In this document: positions 26,041 to 36,501 of the stretch, piece after piece
Position numbering within the stretch: position 1 is the first letter of the stretch
Layout of the letters: every line of letters starts with the position of its first letter
NCBI GenBank assembly: GCA_008363215.1
Contig: RHKP01000005.1
Span: 114,314 to 178,313, forward strand
Source: Cyanobacteria bacterium CYA
GTDB taxonomy: Bacteria; Planctomycetota; Phycisphaerae; Phycisphaerales; UBA1924
Length of the DNA stretch: 64,000 nucleotides
Direction: 5' to 3'
Position numbers and translations under genes: made by a program
The notes under the pieces: generated by a model
Seen by the model: the letters and a program-made list of their open reading frames with translations, nothing else
Databases searched by the model: none
Told to the model about the DNA's origin: nothing

Positions 26041-28974
26041 ATGTTGACGTGGCGGCACTGGTGGGCGTGTGCACTGCTTGCAATCGGGGCGGGGCTGTGC
26101 TCCGGGCAGGAGTGGCGCTGGACCGGCGTGCCCTCCCACTGGTCGGGCGACATCGAGCAGTACGACGGACTGGTGTGGTATCGCGGCGTGGTGGACGTGC
26201 CGGACGATGCACGCGGGCCGTTCGTGCTGTACATGGGTTTGATCGACGACGCCGACGAGACGTACGTCAACGGCGCGTTCGTGGGCTCGACAGGTCGGAT
26301 GCCGCCGCAGGCGAGTACGGCCTGGCAGGCCGAGCGAATGTACCCGCTGCCCGACGGGCTGATTCATGCGGGCGAGTCGGCGCTGATCGCGGTGCGTGTG
26401 CATGACTCCGGCGGGGCCGGGGGCATCTACGGCGGACGGCTGGAACTTGCCGGAGCGAACGGGAGCATCCCGCTGCCGCGACGGTGGCAACTGACGAAAG
26501 GTGACGACGCGGCTTGGGCGCAATGGCCGAGCGCATCGGATGATCGCATGGCGCTGGTGGATGAGCACCGGACCGAGCAGCCGCACGTGTGGGCCAAGCA
26601 CCCGTTTGCCGACGTGCGGGACGAGTCGGTGCTGTGGTACAACCAGCCGGCGAGCGGCTGGACCGAGGCGTTGCCGGTAGGCAACGGGCGGCTGGGCGCA
26701 ATGGTGTTCGGCGGCGTCGGTGAGGAACGGATCCAGTTGAACGTCGATTCACTGTGGGCCGGGCCGCCGGTGCCGGAAAATCCAGAGGACTCGGGCCAGT
26801 GGCTTGCGAAGGCACGCGAGGCGTTCTTTGCAGGCAATCCGAGCGAGGGCGAGCAGATCATCGCACGGCATGTGCTCGTACCCGACGACACACCACGCTC
26901 GCATCAGACACTGGGCGATCTGCACATCCGCATGGGGCTTTCCGAGCGGGCAACCGAGTATCGACGGCAACTGGACCTGACCAGCGGCGTCGCGGCGACG
27001 GGCTTCCAGACGCCGAGCGGCATGGTGGTGCGCCGCGTCTACGCCAGCGCGCCTGATGATCTGATCGTGGTTGAGATTGAATCCGACCGGCCGACGTGGT
27101 TCGAGTTCTCTCTCTCTCGCCCCCGCGACGCAACAGTCGAGCCGACCAGCGATGGGCGCGGGCTGCGCATGTTCGGACGCGCGACGCACAACGGACGCAA
27201 TCCCGGCACGAAGTTCGAGGCACAGATCCGCCTGCTCGGCGGCGGCGAGCCGAAGCACACCGAAGCAGGCTGGTTGCGGCTGGAGGGACAGACGCGTGTG
27301 ACGGTGCTGCTGGCGGCCGAGACGGATTACCACTTCGCGGATCCCGAGTCGCCGCTGACGGAGGATCTGAGCGCGGCGTGCCGGCGCACACTCGATCGGG
27401 CCGAAGCGATCGACCTCGACGGGCTGGTGACACTGGGTGAACGAGCGGCCGGTGAGCATCGAGACCTCTACGAGCGCTGCTCGCTGTCGCTGGGGGATGC
27501 GAAGGAGTATCTACCGACCGATGAGCGGCTGGCGCGCGTGCGCGGCGGCGCCACCGACCCGGTGCTCGAGGCCCTGTACTTCAACTTCGGGCGCTACCTG
27601 CTGATCGCCTCGTCGCGTCCGGGCACGCTGCCGGCCAACCTTCAGGGCGTGTGGAATGAGCACATCGAGGCGCCGTGGAACGCGGACTACCACACCAACA
27701 TCAATCTCCAGATGAACTACTGGCCGGCGGAGGTGTGCAACCTGAGCGAACTTCACGGCCCGCTGTTCGACCTGTGCGACGCGCTCGTGCCCGACGGGCG
27801 CGAACTGGCGCGGCGGCTGGGATGCGACGGCACGGCGATGGGCCACACCACCGACGTGTGGCTGTGGGGTTCGCTCCAGGGCCAGCCGGTGTGGGGAATG
27901 TGGGTGGCCGGCGGGGGCTGGATGGCCCAGCACTACGTGGAGCATTACCGCTTCACCCAGGACGAGGTGTTCCTCGCCGAGCGGGCGTGGCCGTACCTGC
28001 GCGAGGTCGCCGCGTTCTATCTCGACTGGCTGGTGACCGACCCTGCGACGGGGCTGCTGGTGTCGGGACCGACGACCTCACCGGAGAACACGTACATCGT
28101 CGACGGCCAGCGGCTCAGTTTGTCAATGGGTCCGTCAATGGATCAGTGGGTGATCCTCGAACTGTTCGAAAACCTGCTCGACGTGGGCGAGGCACTTGGC
28201 AGCGACGACGCGATTCTCGCTCGCGTGCGCGAAGCGCTGCCGAAACTGGCCAGGCCCGGGATCGGTTCCGACGGGCGGCTGCTCGAGTGGCCGGGGGGGC
28301 CGGGCGAGTTTGCCGAGGCCGAGCCGGGGCACCGGCACATCAGTCATCTCTACGGGCTGCATCCGTCGAACCTGATTTCGCCGCGCCGGACGCCCGAACT
28401 GGCGAACGCCGCGCGGAAGTCGCTCGAGCACCGGCTGGCCAACGGCGGCGGGCACACCGGCTGGAGCCGCGCCTGGCTGATCAACATGTGGGCGCGTCTG
28501 CGCGACGCGGACCGGGCCCACGACAACGTCCGCCTGCTGCTGGCAAAGAGCACGCATCCCAACCTGTTCGACAATCACCCACCGTTCCAGATCGACGGCA
28601 ACTTCGGCGGAACGGCCGGCATCGCCGAGATGCTGCTCCAGAGCCACGACGGGGCGATCGAACTGCTGCCGGCGCTGCCGCAGGCGTGGAGCGGCTCGGG
28701 CAACTTCCGGGGGCTGGCGGCGCGCGGCGGGTTCGAGGTCAGCGCCCGGTGGCGTGACGGGCGGATCGAGTGCTCACGTCTGCTCTCGCGGGCCGGGCGC
28801 GACTGCGCGCTGATCGTCCCGCGGGCGGGCAGCGTCGTGGAAATGTCGCCGGGCGACTTCGAGTCGTCGATCCGCAGCGACCAGTTCGGGCGTACGGTGG
28901 CCCCGTTCGAGGCGGGCGAGGTGTTGACGTTCCCCACCGTGGCCGGGTATGAGTACTGGCTGAAGTTTGAATAG
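26041..28974 (+). CDS. GH95 alpha-L-fucosidase/galactosidase, exported
   Basis: Inverting glycoside hydrolase removing terminal alpha-1,2-linked L-fucose (or L-galactose) from glycans. 977 residues; ATG 26041 follows AAGGGAG and begins a signal peptide ([15 protein letters not shown]). A galactose-binding-like domain of about 170 residues comes first ([16 protein letters not shown]...). The GH95 N-domain follows from about residue 200 ([25 protein letters not shown], typical start), then the alpha/alpha toroid. Catalytic motifs match the family: [18 protein letters not shown] (the N-x-N pair, near residue 553), SPENTYI (Glu, near 681) and [11 protein letters not shown] (Asp, near 850). The sialate O-acetylesterase gene follows after 30 bases. 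Confidence 0.93.
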   Translation: MLTWRHWWACALLAIGAGLCSGQEWRWTGVPSHWSGDIEQYDGLVWYRGVVDVPDDARGPFVLYMGLIDDADETYVNGAFVGSTGRMPPQASTAWQAERMYPLPDGLIHAGESALIAVRVHDSGGAGGIYGGRLELAGANGSIPLPRRWQLTKGDDAAWAQWPSASDDRMALVDEHRTEQPHVWAKHPFADVRDESVLWYNQPASGWTEALPVGNGRLGAMVFGGVGEERIQLNVDSLWAGPPVPENPEDSGQWLAKAREAFFAGNPSEGEQIIARHVLVPDDTPRSHQTLGDLHIRMGLSERATEYRRQLDLTSGVAATGFQTPSGMVVRRVYASAPDDLIVVEIESDRPTWFEFSLSRPRDATVEPTSDGRGLRMFGRATHNGRNPGTKFEAQIRLLGGGEPKHTEAGWLRLEGQTRVTVLLAAETDYHFADPESPLTEDLSAACRRTLDRAEAIDLDGLVTLGERAAGEHRDLYERCSLSLGDAKEYLPTDERLARVRGGATDPVLEALYFNFGRYLLIASSRPGTLPANLQGVWNEHIEAPWNADYHTNINLQMNYWPAEVCNLSELHGPLFDLCDALVPDGRELARRLGCDGTAMGHTTDVWLWGSLQGQPVWGMWVAGGGWMAQHYVEHYRFTQDEVFLAERAWPYLREVAAFYLDWLVTDPATGLLVSGPTTSPENTYIVDGQRLSLSMGPSMDQWVILELFENLLDVGEALGSDDAILARVREALPKLARPGIGSDGRLLEWPGGPGEFAEAEPGHRHISHLYGLHPSNLISPRRTPELANAARKSLEHRLANGGGHTGWSRAWLINMWARLRDADRAHDNVRLLLAKSTHPNLFDNHPPFQIDGNFGGTAGIAEMLLQSHDGAIELLPALPQAWSGSGNFRGLAARGGFEVSARWRDGRIECSRLLSRAGRDCALIVPRAGSVVEMSPGDFESSIRSDQFGRTVAPFEAGEVLTFPTVAGYEYWLKFE

Positions 28975-29004
28975 ACTGTGCTTGTGAACTTCTGGAGAGC
29001 AATG

Positions 29005-30954
29005 ATGGGTCGTGTGCGTTTGAGCGTGGTGCTGGCGGCCGGGGCGGTGGCCGGTTTGATCGCGACTGCGGCGCCGGGCGAGGTGTCGCTGCCCGCGGTC
29101 ATCGGCGATCACATGGTGCTCCAGCAGCAGTCGCAGGTGACGATCTGGGGCTGGGCATCGCCGGGCGAGACGGTCAAGGTTTCCGCGTCGTGGACCGACC
29201 AGACCACCACCACCCGGGCCGACGAGCGCGGCAACTGGCGCGTGCGCTTCGAGACGCCCGCGGGCGGGCCCGACCCGCAGACGCTCAACATCGCCGGCGA
29301 CAACCTCATCACGCTAAGCGACGTGCTCATCGGTGAGGTGTGGCTGTGCTCGGGTCAGTCGAACATGGAGTGGGCTTTAGGGGGCGTGGACTCCGACGAA
29401 GCCCGCGCCGCCATTGCCGCGGGCGACAAGCCCAACATCCGCCTCTTCAACGTGCCCAACACGCTGTCGCTGCATCCGCGGCTGGATTGCGCGGGTCAGT
29501 GGGCGGCGTCAACGCCCGAGACCGCGGCCCGCTTCTCCGGCGTGGGCTACTTCTTCGGCAGCGCCCTGCACGAGGCGTTGCACGTGCCGATCGGGCTGGT
29601 GTCGGCCGACTGGGGCGGCACGCGGGCTGAGGCTTGGATGAGTGCCGACGCGCTCGATCAATATCCGGAGTTGAAGGATCAGGTCGCGTTCGTCCGCGCC
29701 GCCACGCAGGGGCCCAACGAGCGGGCGGAAATCGAGCGTGAGGCTCGCCAGGGGTGGTGGGACCGGCTCGACCGGGCCTCCGGGGGCGGCGGCGTCGCGG
29801 CCGACTGGAGCGCCAAGGTCGGCGACAACTGGAAGACGACGGACCTGCCCGCTGCGCTTGGGCCCGAGGGTCTCGATCAGTTCGACGGCGTCGTGTACTT
29901 CCGCCGATCGATCGACCTGCCGGAAGGCTGGGCGGGAAAGGACCTGCAACTGAGCCTGGGTCCGATCGACGACTATGACGACGTGTGGTTCAACGGCCGG
30001 CACGTCGGCAGCACGCACGACGACGGCAAGTGGAACGTGCCCCGCGTCTACGACGTGCCGGGCGAGGCGGTCAAGGCCGGCGCCAACGTCATTGCCGTCC
30101 GCATGGTCGACCAGTCGGGCCCCGGCGGCGTGTTCGGCTCGCCCGAGCAGATGTTCGCACAGATGGGAGACGCGAAGGTCTTGCTCGCAGGCCCATGGGA
30201 GTATCACCGCGGGCGCGCGTTCGACCAGTTGCCCCCGCGTGCCGCGCTCTCGGTCAACCCGAACACCGCGACGATCCTTTACAACGGCATGATCCGTCCC
30301 ATTCAGCCGTTCACCATCCGAGGGGCCATCTGGTACCAGGGTGAGTCGAACGTGAGCACGGCCACGCTCTATCGCCGCGTGTTCCCCGGCATGATCCAGA
30401 ACTGGCGCGACGACTGGGAGAGCGAGTTCTCGTTCTACTTCGTGCAGATCGCCCCGTTCAACTACGGCGATGACGTGCGCCCCCCGCTGCTGCGCGAGGC
30501 GCAGGAATATGCGCTCAAACTTCCGAAAACCGGCATGGTGGTCACCGCCGACGTGGGCAACCCCGCCGACATTCACCCGATGCGCAAGTATGAAGTCGGG
30601 CAGCGACTCGCGGCTGTGGCGCTGGCAAAGGATTACGGTCGCGACGTGGCGCACGCGGGTCCGACCTATCAATCGATGAAGATCGAAGGGTCGACGATCC
30701 GCATCAAGTTCGACCACGCTGACGGCGGGCTGGTGGTGCGCGGCGACGCGCCGACTCACTTCGTCATCGCCGGCGCGGATCAGAAATTCGTGCCCGCGCA
30801 GGCGCGGGTCGAGGGCAATGAGATAGTCGTGTGGGCCGACGGTGTGAACGAGCCAAAGGCCGTGCGCTTCGCATGGAGTTCGGCCCCGGAGCCCAATCTG
30901 TTCAACGCGGCCGGCTGGCCGGCAGGTCAGTTCCGCACGGACGACTGGGAATAG
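29005..30954 (+). CDS. sialate O-acetylesterase (SGNH-type), exported
   Basis: Removes O-acetyl groups from sialic acid or other sugars, helping the neighbouring fucosidase strip glycans. 649 residues. ATG 29005 is preferred because GGAGAG lies 5 bases before it; the adjacent ATG 29002 is nearly equivalent. After the signal peptide (VVLAAGAVAGLIATAAPG) comes a beta domain (LPAVIGDHMVLQQQSQVTIWGWASPGE), the nucleophile motif CSGQSNMEW (Ser near 118), an inserted galactose-binding-like domain (LSLGPIDDYDDVWFNGRHVG), IWYQGESNV, and the catalytic Asp-His pair in NPADIHPMRKYEVG (about 522). The inserted domain is visibly similar to the N-terminal domain of the adjacent GH95 enzyme. Both genes probably form one glycan-degrading operon. 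Confidence 0.92.
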   Translation: MGRVRLSVVLAAGAVAGLIATAAPGEVSLPAVIGDHMVLQQQSQVTIWGWASPGETVKVSASWTDQTTTTRADERGNWRVRFETPAGGPDPQTLNIAGDNLITLSDVLIGEVWLCSGQSNMEWALGGVDSDEARAAIAAGDKPNIRLFNVPNTLSLHPRLDCAGQWAASTPETAARFSGVGYFFGSALHEALHVPIGLVSADWGGTRAEAWMSADALDQYPELKDQVAFVRAATQGPNERAEIEREARQGWWDRLDRASGGGGVAADWSAKVGDNWKTTDLPAALGPEGLDQFDGVVYFRRSIDLPEGWAGKDLQLSLGPIDDYDDVWFNGRHVGSTHDDGKWNVPRVYDVPGEAVKAGANVIAVRMVDQSGPGGVFGSPEQMFAQMGDAKVLLAGPWEYHRGRAFDQLPPRAALSVNPNTATILYNGMIRPIQPFTIRGAIWYQGESNVSTATLYRRVFPGMIQNWRDDWESEFSFYFVQIAPFNYGDDVRPPLLREAQEYALKLPKTGMVVTADVGNPADIHPMRKYEVGQRLAAVALAKDYGRDVAHAGPTYQSMKIEGSTIRIKFDHADGGLVVRGDAPTHFVIAGADQKFVPAQARVEGNEIVVWADGVNEPKAVRFAWSSAPEPNLFNAAGWPAGQFRTDDWE

Positions 30955-31535
30955 AAGGCAGGTCGGAATCGCACGGGCACGCGACGCCCACAACCGGAAG
31001 GCCGCCGGCGCGGCGGAGGCGCGCGCGGGCGGACCTTGGTCATCGCCGGAGAGGCTTCTGTCATCACCGGAGGAGTTCCAGTCGTCGTCGGCGTCGTTCC
31101 TGTGATGACTCGGGAGGCTCCCGGTGAGGCGGTCATTGCGTGGGAATCTGCCTGCGAGGCCGTGAATGCGGATCCGTGTATCGCGGATGCTGGTGCGGCC
31201 ATCTTGCTCGGCACCGGGTGATCGGATCGATACAAGCCCGAATCCATGAGGGCCCGAAGCGCAAGCGAGAGTGCATTCGTACGAGCCTCGTTGCCTCGCT
31301 CGCTGGCGCTTCGGGCTCGTACATCATCGGACCCCGCGCTCCCGTGCTGGCGCCTCGGGCTCGTACATCTGACCTGCCTCCGGAACGTCGATCCAGGCCC
31401 TGGGGGCCCGGTCAGGCCTACTGTTGAACCGTCTACACTGGCCGAACGTGCTCATGACGTGATGCAGCAGCGATGCAAACCACGCAAGCAGACTGATCTG
31501 CCGTAGACCGCTCTGGCTTGGAGTTCCCTGAAGAC
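30955..31535. other. intergenic region with planctomycete-type repeats
   Basis: 581 bases between the esterase and the second RND operon. The first 250 bases are GC-rich with alternating GTCATCGCCGG/GTCATCACCGG and similar short phrases but no credible gene. From 31250 to 31375 lies an inverted and partly duplicated repeat (described separately). The last 100 bases should hold the RND operon promoter; none is obvious. Confidence 0.5.
31252..31375. repeat. 'YEPEAP' family inverted repeat with partial second copy
   Basis: Arms GCCCGAAGCGCAAGCGAG (31252-31269) and CTCGCTGGCGCTTCGGGC (31299-31316) pair at 17 of 18 positions. The right arm continues CTCGTACATC, and a second copy of this right half (CTGGCGCCTCGGGCTCGTAC...) follows at 31347-31370. 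Read on the minus strand these repeats translate as YEPEAPASE, a phrase I associate with spurious ORFs scattered through planctomycete genomes. A near-identical 18-base segment lies inside mqnD at 43.5 kb. Confidence 0.7.
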
Positions 31536-32834
31536 ATGGAGCATCCCGACATGGCCGAGAACGACGACAGAACCCGCGATGACCGTATCGGACACCTGTT
31601 GCGTCGCGGAATTCCCATTCTCGTGTTGTTGGGGCTCATGGCAGGGGCCTACTTCTTCTGGCGCGACAATCATGGGGCGCCCAAGCATGAGCCTGCGGCG
31701 CGCTCACAGGATCCGGTGGCGGTGACGGTGATGACCGTACGGCCGGAGACGGTGCCGCTCGAGATGCGATTCCTTGGGCAGACCGAGGCGTCGCAGACAG
31801 TCGAGATCCGCGCCCGCGTCGCGGGCTACCTTGAGCAGCGCGGCTTCAAGGAGGGCGAGCGCGTCGAAAAGGGTCAGACCCTGTTTCAGATCGACCGCCG
31901 TCCGTTCGAGGTGGCGCTGGCGGAAGCCAAGGCCGGCCTGGCCGTCGCCGAGGCGACGGCCGAACGTGCCTCGTGGCAGTTGAAGCGAATCGAAGAAGCG
32001 GTGGCAATGGACGCCGCCGCACAGACCGAACTCATCGACTGGCAGACGCAGTCGCGCATCGCCGCGGCCCAGGTCCAGCAGCAGAAGGCGCTGGTTGCGG
32101 AGGCCGAGTTGCAACTTGGGTACACCTCGATCGAGGCGCCCATGACTGGAGAGATCGGGGAAGCGCTGAAAGACACCGGCAGTTACATCGACGCTGGCCA
32201 GAACAGTCTTCTGGCTATCCTTCGGCAGGTAGACCCGATCGACGTGCGCTACTCGATCACCGAGCAGGAGATGCTGCGGTTCGACCAGCAACAGGCAGCC
32301 GGGGAGATCTCCGTCCCTGCGCTCTCTCAGATCGAGTTGGAGATCACACTCGCCGACAACTCGACCTATCCCCACAGGGGTGCCATTGATTTCATCGACG
32401 TTGAGGTGGACTTGACTACTGGAACCTCCGTCATCCGCGGACAGGTTCCAAACCCCGACGGCGTACTCAAGCCCGGGCAGTTCATCTACGCCAATGTCCT
32501 GGGCGTCAGGCGAGTGAACGTGCTGCGGGTGCCACGGACGGCGGTGTCGCTGTCGCCGAGCGGTGCAAGTGTGTTCGTCGTGAACAACCAGGGTGTTGCC
32601 GAGTCCAGGACCATCGAACTCGGCGAGTGGTCGGGAGAGGAATACTGGATCATCAAACAGGGGCTCAAGCCCGGGGACCGCGTCATCACAAGCCACATGA
32701 TGTCGATACGGCCGGGAGTTCCAGTGACAATTACCGGTGAGCATGTGCGGGCGTTCCAGCCCGCGGGCGGCGATGAGTCGCCGTCGTCTTCGCAAACCTC
32801 TCCCGCCATGACGCAGGGGGAGAACTCGCGATGA
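31536..32834 (+). CDS. RND efflux periplasmic adaptor (AcrA/MexA type)
   Basis: Membrane-fusion subunit of a drug- or solvent-type RND pump. 432 residues from ATG 31536 (ATG 31551 also possible; the SD is poor). One N-terminal anchor segment (RGIPILVLLGLMAGAYFFW), lipoyl half motifs ASQTVEIRARVAGYLEQRGFKEG and LGYTSIEAPMTGEIG, a helical hairpin between them (EAKAGLAVAEATAERASWQL... AAQVQQQKALVAEAELQ), then beta-barrel and membrane-proximal domains (DGVLKPGQFIYANVLG). Its stop overlaps the permease gene in ATGA. No metal-binding modules, unlike the CusB in this window. Confidence 0.9.
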   Translation: MEHPDMAENDDRTRDDRIGHLLRRGIPILVLLGLMAGAYFFWRDNHGAPKHEPAARSQDPVAVTVMTVRPETVPLEMRFLGQTEASQTVEIRARVAGYLEQRGFKEGERVEKGQTLFQIDRRPFEVALAEAKAGLAVAEATAERASWQLKRIEEAVAMDAAAQTELIDWQTQSRIAAAQVQQQKALVAEAELQLGYTSIEAPMTGEIGEALKDTGSYIDAGQNSLLAILRQVDPIDVRYSITEQEMLRFDQQQAAGEISVPALSQIELEITLADNSTYPHRGAIDFIDVEVDLTTGTSVIRGQVPNPDGVLKPGQFIYANVLGVRRVNVLRVPRTAVSLSPSGASVFVVNNQGVAESRTIELGEWSGEEYWIIKQGLKPGDRVITSHMMSIRPGVPVTITGEHVRAFQPAGGDESPSSSQTSPAMTQGENSR

Positions 32835-35800
32835 TCTCGCGCTTCTTCATCAACCGGCCGGTATTTTCGATCGTCCTGTCGCTGCTGATCCTGATCGCGG
32901 GGCTGGTCTCGATCTACGCATTGCCGGTCGACCGCTATCCGCAGGTGACGCCGCCGGTCATTCGAATCACCGCTGTCTACCCTGGCGCCGATGCGCAGAC
33001 GGTGTCCGAGTCGGTCGCCGCGCCGATCGAGCAGCAACTCAGCGGGATCAAGAACCTGATTTACTTCAGTTCGCAGAGCGCCAACGACGGCACATGCAGC
33101 ATCGCCGTCACGTTCGAGATCGGCACCGACCAGGACCTGGCGGCCGTTGAAGTGCAGAACCGGCTGGCGATTGCCGAGCCGCAGTTGCCGCAGGAAGTCA
33201 CGCGACAGGGCATCACTGTTGTGAAAGCGTCGACCAGCATCCTGGCCGTGGTCGCGCTGGAATCAGAGAACGGCGAATACGACGATCTGTATCTGAGCAA
33301 CTACGCGACGATCAACCTCCTCGATCGGCTCAAGCGTGTACCCGGCGTCGGCGACGCGATCGTGTTCGGCAATAAGAACTACTCGATGCGCATATGGCTC
33401 GACCCGGACCGTCTGGCGCTGAAGGGGCTGACGGTATCGGACGTGGCCGCTGCGCTGCGCGACCAGAACGCGGTGTTCCCCGCAGGCACTGTCGGGCAGC
33501 GCCCGACGGACGGTGAGGTCGCGTTGACGTTGCCGGTGCTCACGCGAGGGCGGCTCAGCGAGGTAGCCGAATACGAGAACATCATCCTCCGCGCCACGCC
33601 GGAAGGGGCGATGGTGCGTCTGAGAGATGTCGCTCGCGTCGAACTGGGCGCGCAGAACTACAACATGAGCGCCCGTCTCAACGGCAAACCTACCGCGTCC
33701 ATGCTCGTCTATCTCCAGATCGGCGCGAACGCCCTGGGCGCCATCGAGGGCGTCCGTGCCGAACTCGCCGCCGCTCAGCAGGATTTCCCCGCAGGCATCG
33801 GGTGGCGAATTCCGTACGACACCACGACGTTCATCAGCGAGTCCGTCGCAGAGGTGGTCAAGACGCTGCTTGAGGCAGTCGTGCTCGTCATCGCGGTCGT
33901 CTTCATCTTCCTCCAGTCGTGGCGGGCGACGCTGATTCCGCTCCTGGCGGTGCCTGTTTCAATCGTCGGGACGTTCGCTGGGATGATGGCGCTGGGATTC
34001 TCCATCAACACATTGACACTCTTCGGCCTGGTGCTGGCGATCGGAATCGTCGTCGATGACGCGATCATCGTCGTCGAAAACGTCGAGCGCATCATGCACG
34101 AGGAGGGCCTCGGACCCCGCCAAGCCACCATCAAGGCGATGCAGGAAGTGACCGGCCCGATCATCGCCATCGTGCTTGTGCTGTCGGCGGTGTTCATCCC
34201 CGTGGCCTTCCTCGGCGGGCTCACCGGTCAGATGTACAGGCAGTTCGCCGTGACGATCGCGATCTCCGTCGCCATCTCCGGGCTCGTGGCGCTGACGCTC
34301 AGCCCCGCGATGAGCGCCCTGCTGCTCAAGCCGGGGCACGGGAAGCGCAAGAACATCCTCTTCCGCGCCTTCGACCGCGTCTTCGGCTGGATCACCTTCG
34401 GATACGTGGCCGGGGTGCGAGGGTCGATCCGCGGGTGGGTCGTCACGCTTCTCGTGTTCGGCATGCTCTGCTTCGCGATGCTCAAGTTGAACAAGGCCGT
34501 GCCCGGCGGGTTCCTGCCCGAGGAAGACCAGGGCGTCCTGCTGGTAGCCGTTCTGCTGCCGGACGGGGCATCGCTGGATCGAACGCAGGCGGTCATTACC
34601 CAATGCGAGACGTTCTTCCGCAACCAGCCGGCCGTCGCCAACATCACGGCACTGGTCGGGTTCGACCTGCTCGGCGGCGGGGCGGCGAGCACCAATGCCG
34701 GCGCCATGTTCGTCACACTCAAGCCATTCGAGGAGCGGACTGAACCACACTTGAGCGCGCACGCCCTCGTCGCCGAGAGCCAGAAATTCGCCGCCACCGT
34801 TGCCGACGGCTTCGTGCTGGCCATGAACCCGCCGGCCATCCCTGGTCTGGGCACACGCTCCGGCTTCACGGTCGAACTTGAGCAACGCGGCGGGGGGACG
34901 GTCACCGAACTCGGCGAGGTCAGCAACAGTTTCCTCGGCGCCGCCCGCGCAGACCCGCTGCTCACCGGGCTCAACGCGAGCCTGCGCCTCTCGCTCCCAC
35001 AGGTTTTTGTCCAACTCAACCGCGAGAAGACGCGGATGATGGGCGTGCGTCTGGCCGACGTGTTCGAGCCGATGCAGGCGTACTTCGGCGCGCTGTACGT
35101 CAATGACTTCAACCGCTTCGGCCGCATCTGGCGCGTGCAGGTCCAGGCCGAGCCGCAGTTCCGAAACACTCCGCAGGACATCGAGCGGATCTACGTTCGA
35201 AACGACCAGGGCGAGATGGTGCCGCTGGCGGCGGTCGTGAACACCTCGTTCCGCGCCGGGCCCAACATCGTCAGCCGCTACAACGGCTACCCCGCGATCG
35301 AGATCACCGGCGCCGCCGCCCAGGGCAACAGCAGCGGCGAGGCGATGGCCCGCATCCGCGAACTCGTCGCCGAGAAACTCCCGCCGGGATACGGAATCGA
35401 GTGGAGCAGCGCCAGTTACCAGGAAATTCAGGCGGGCAACCAGGCGCCGATCGTGCTGGGGTTCGGGCTGCTGGTCGTATTCCTCGTCCTCGCGGCCCAG
35501 TACGAGCGCTGGTCGCTGCCGGTCGCCGTGCTGCTGACCATCCCACTCGCCGTGCTCGGGGCGCTGCTGGGCGTGTACCTGCGCGGGTACACGCAGGACA
35601 TCTACTTCCAGATCGGGCTGCTCGTATTGGTCGGGCTGGCGGCGAAGAACGCGGTCCTGATCGTCGAGTTCTGCGTCGCCTCGCGCCGCGCGGGGCGCCC
35701 GATCTTCGATGCGGCGATCGAAGCATCCAGACTCCGCTTCCGGCCGATCGTTATGACCTCACTCGCGTTCATTCTCGGCGTCGTGCCCCTGGCCCTCGCG

Positions 35801-35974
35801 AACGGGGCCGGCGCCGCCAGCCGGCGCTCGATCGGCACAGGCGTCATCGGCGGGATGATCGCCGCGTCGTTCATTGCGATTTTCTTCGTGCCCATGTTCT
35901 ATGTGCTCATTCAGCGGCTGACCGAGCACTTTTCAAGACGCCGCGCCGTCGATCCGGACCCGCAGCGGCAATGA
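32831..35974 (+). CDS. RND multidrug efflux permease (AcrB/MexB type)
   Basis: Proton-driven inner-membrane pump of the HAE1 group, 1047 residues, the usual length. It starts MISRFFINRPVFSIVLSLLI, contains IEQQLSGIKNLIYFSSQSANDG, and has the double-Asp proton relay in AIGIVVDDAIIVVENVER. The second half repeats the topology, with GLAAKNAVLIVEFCV in TM10 and GTGVIGGMIAASFIAIFFVPMFYVL at the end. The expected outer-membrane partner gene does not follow: the next 630 bases are non-coding, so the pump would have to use a channel from elsewhere, perhaps the TolC-like protein at 17.5 kb. Confidence 0.94.
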   Translation: MISRFFINRPVFSIVLSLLILIAGLVSIYALPVDRYPQVTPPVIRITAVYPGADAQTVSESVAAPIEQQLSGIKNLIYFSSQSANDGTCSIAVTFEIGTDQDLAAVEVQNRLAIAEPQLPQEVTRQGITVVKASTSILAVVALESENGEYDDLYLSNYATINLLDRLKRVPGVGDAIVFGNKNYSMRIWLDPDRLALKGLTVSDVAAALRDQNAVFPAGTVGQRPTDGEVALTLPVLTRGRLSEVAEYENIILRATPEGAMVRLRDVARVELGAQNYNMSARLNGKPTASMLVYLQIGANALGAIEGVRAELAAAQQDFPAGIGWRIPYDTTTFISESVAEVVKTLLEAVVLVIAVVFIFLQSWRATLIPLLAVPVSIVGTFAGMMALGFSINTLTLFGLVLAIGIVVDDAIIVVENVERIMHEEGLGPRQATIKAMQEVTGPIIAIVLVLSAVFIPVAFLGGLTGQMYRQFAVTIAISVAISGLVALTLSPAMSALLLKPGHGKRKNILFRAFDRVFGWITFGYVAGVRGSIRGWVVTLLVFGMLCFAMLKLNKAVPGGFLPEEDQGVLLVAVLLPDGASLDRTQAVITQCETFFRNQPAVANITALVGFDLLGGGAASTNAGAMFVTLKPFEERTEPHLSAHALVAESQKFAATVADGFVLAMNPPAIPGLGTRSGFTVELEQRGGGTVTELGEVSNSFLGAARADPLLTGLNASLRLSLPQVFVQLNREKTRMMGVRLADVFEPMQAYFGALYVNDFNRFGRIWRVQVQAEPQFRNTPQDIERIYVRNDQGEMVPLAAVVNTSFRAGPNIVSRYNGYPAIEITGAAAQGNSSGEAMARIRELVAEKLPPGYGIEWSSASYQEIQAGNQAPIVLGFGLLVVFLVLAAQYERWSLPVAVLLTIPLAVLGALLGVYLRGYTQDIYFQIGLLVLVGLAAKNAVLIVEFCVASRRAGRPIFDAAIEASRLRFRPIVMTSLAFILGVVPLALANGAGAASRRSIGTGVIGGMIAASFIAIFFVPMFYVLIQRLTEHFSRRRAVDPDPQRQ

Positions 35975-36159
35975 CGCCGGTGTCAAGATGGCGCCCGAAT
36001 GGCGTGATGCTCCAATGGATGGCGATCACCTCGAAGAAGCGGCGGCGCCTGAACGGGTCGGAGTTGAACCGTGATATCATCGCCGGTACCCCCTTCACCA
36101 ACCGGATCGGAGACGAGAAGGCCGCCGCGTGATCCGCAACGTATCCACAACTCTTGCCA

Positions 36160-36275
36160 GTGTCTCCGTCCGAGACGAACCCGACGCGCAAGCGAGGGAG
36201 TAAGACGCGGTCAACTTCTTCCTCTCTGGTGCTTCGAGCCCGTTTGTGCTGCTTTGCAGGCGCTTTGAAGCCCTC
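36160..36275. repeat. 'NPTRKRG' planctomycete repeat
   Basis: The plus strand reads GAACCCGACGCGCAAGCGAG, whose translation NPTRKRG is a phrase I know from repeat-borne ORFs in planctomycetes. The core CGCAAGCGAG is shared with the left arm of the 31.25-kb repeat. Further on GCTTCGAGCCC and GAAGCCCTCTCGCTTCC give a partial inverted counterpart. Confidence 0.6.
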
Positions 36276-36501
36276 TCGCTTCCACGGGCGGCACGTATAC
36301 TCGGCGTTGACACGCCATCCTTCCTGTCGCAGCATCACTCGCGTCAATCGGCAGCCGCGACGGCTTCCGCATCGACTCGGGATACTTTCGGGTCAACTTC
36401 CGATCGAGTTCGCGCGTGCCCAAGGTCACCTCCAGCACGCTCCGCCTGGCGGCGTGAAGAGAGCAGCAGAGCGGCAAAGCAACAGGGCAGCAAAGAAGAC
36501 A

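Noticed and set aside
29509..30993. Minus-strand frame opposite the sialate O-acetylesterase
   Set aside because: Antisense shadow; the esterase catalytic motifs are on the plus strand.
31036..31221. Small hydrophobic plus-strand ORF (61 codons) before the RND operon
   Set aside because: It arises from alternating GTC/GCC repeat-like words in intergenic DNA; no ribosome site or family resemblance.
31250..31380. CRISPR array
   Set aside because: Only two half-copies of an inverted repeat, with no regular spacers; no cas genes in the window.
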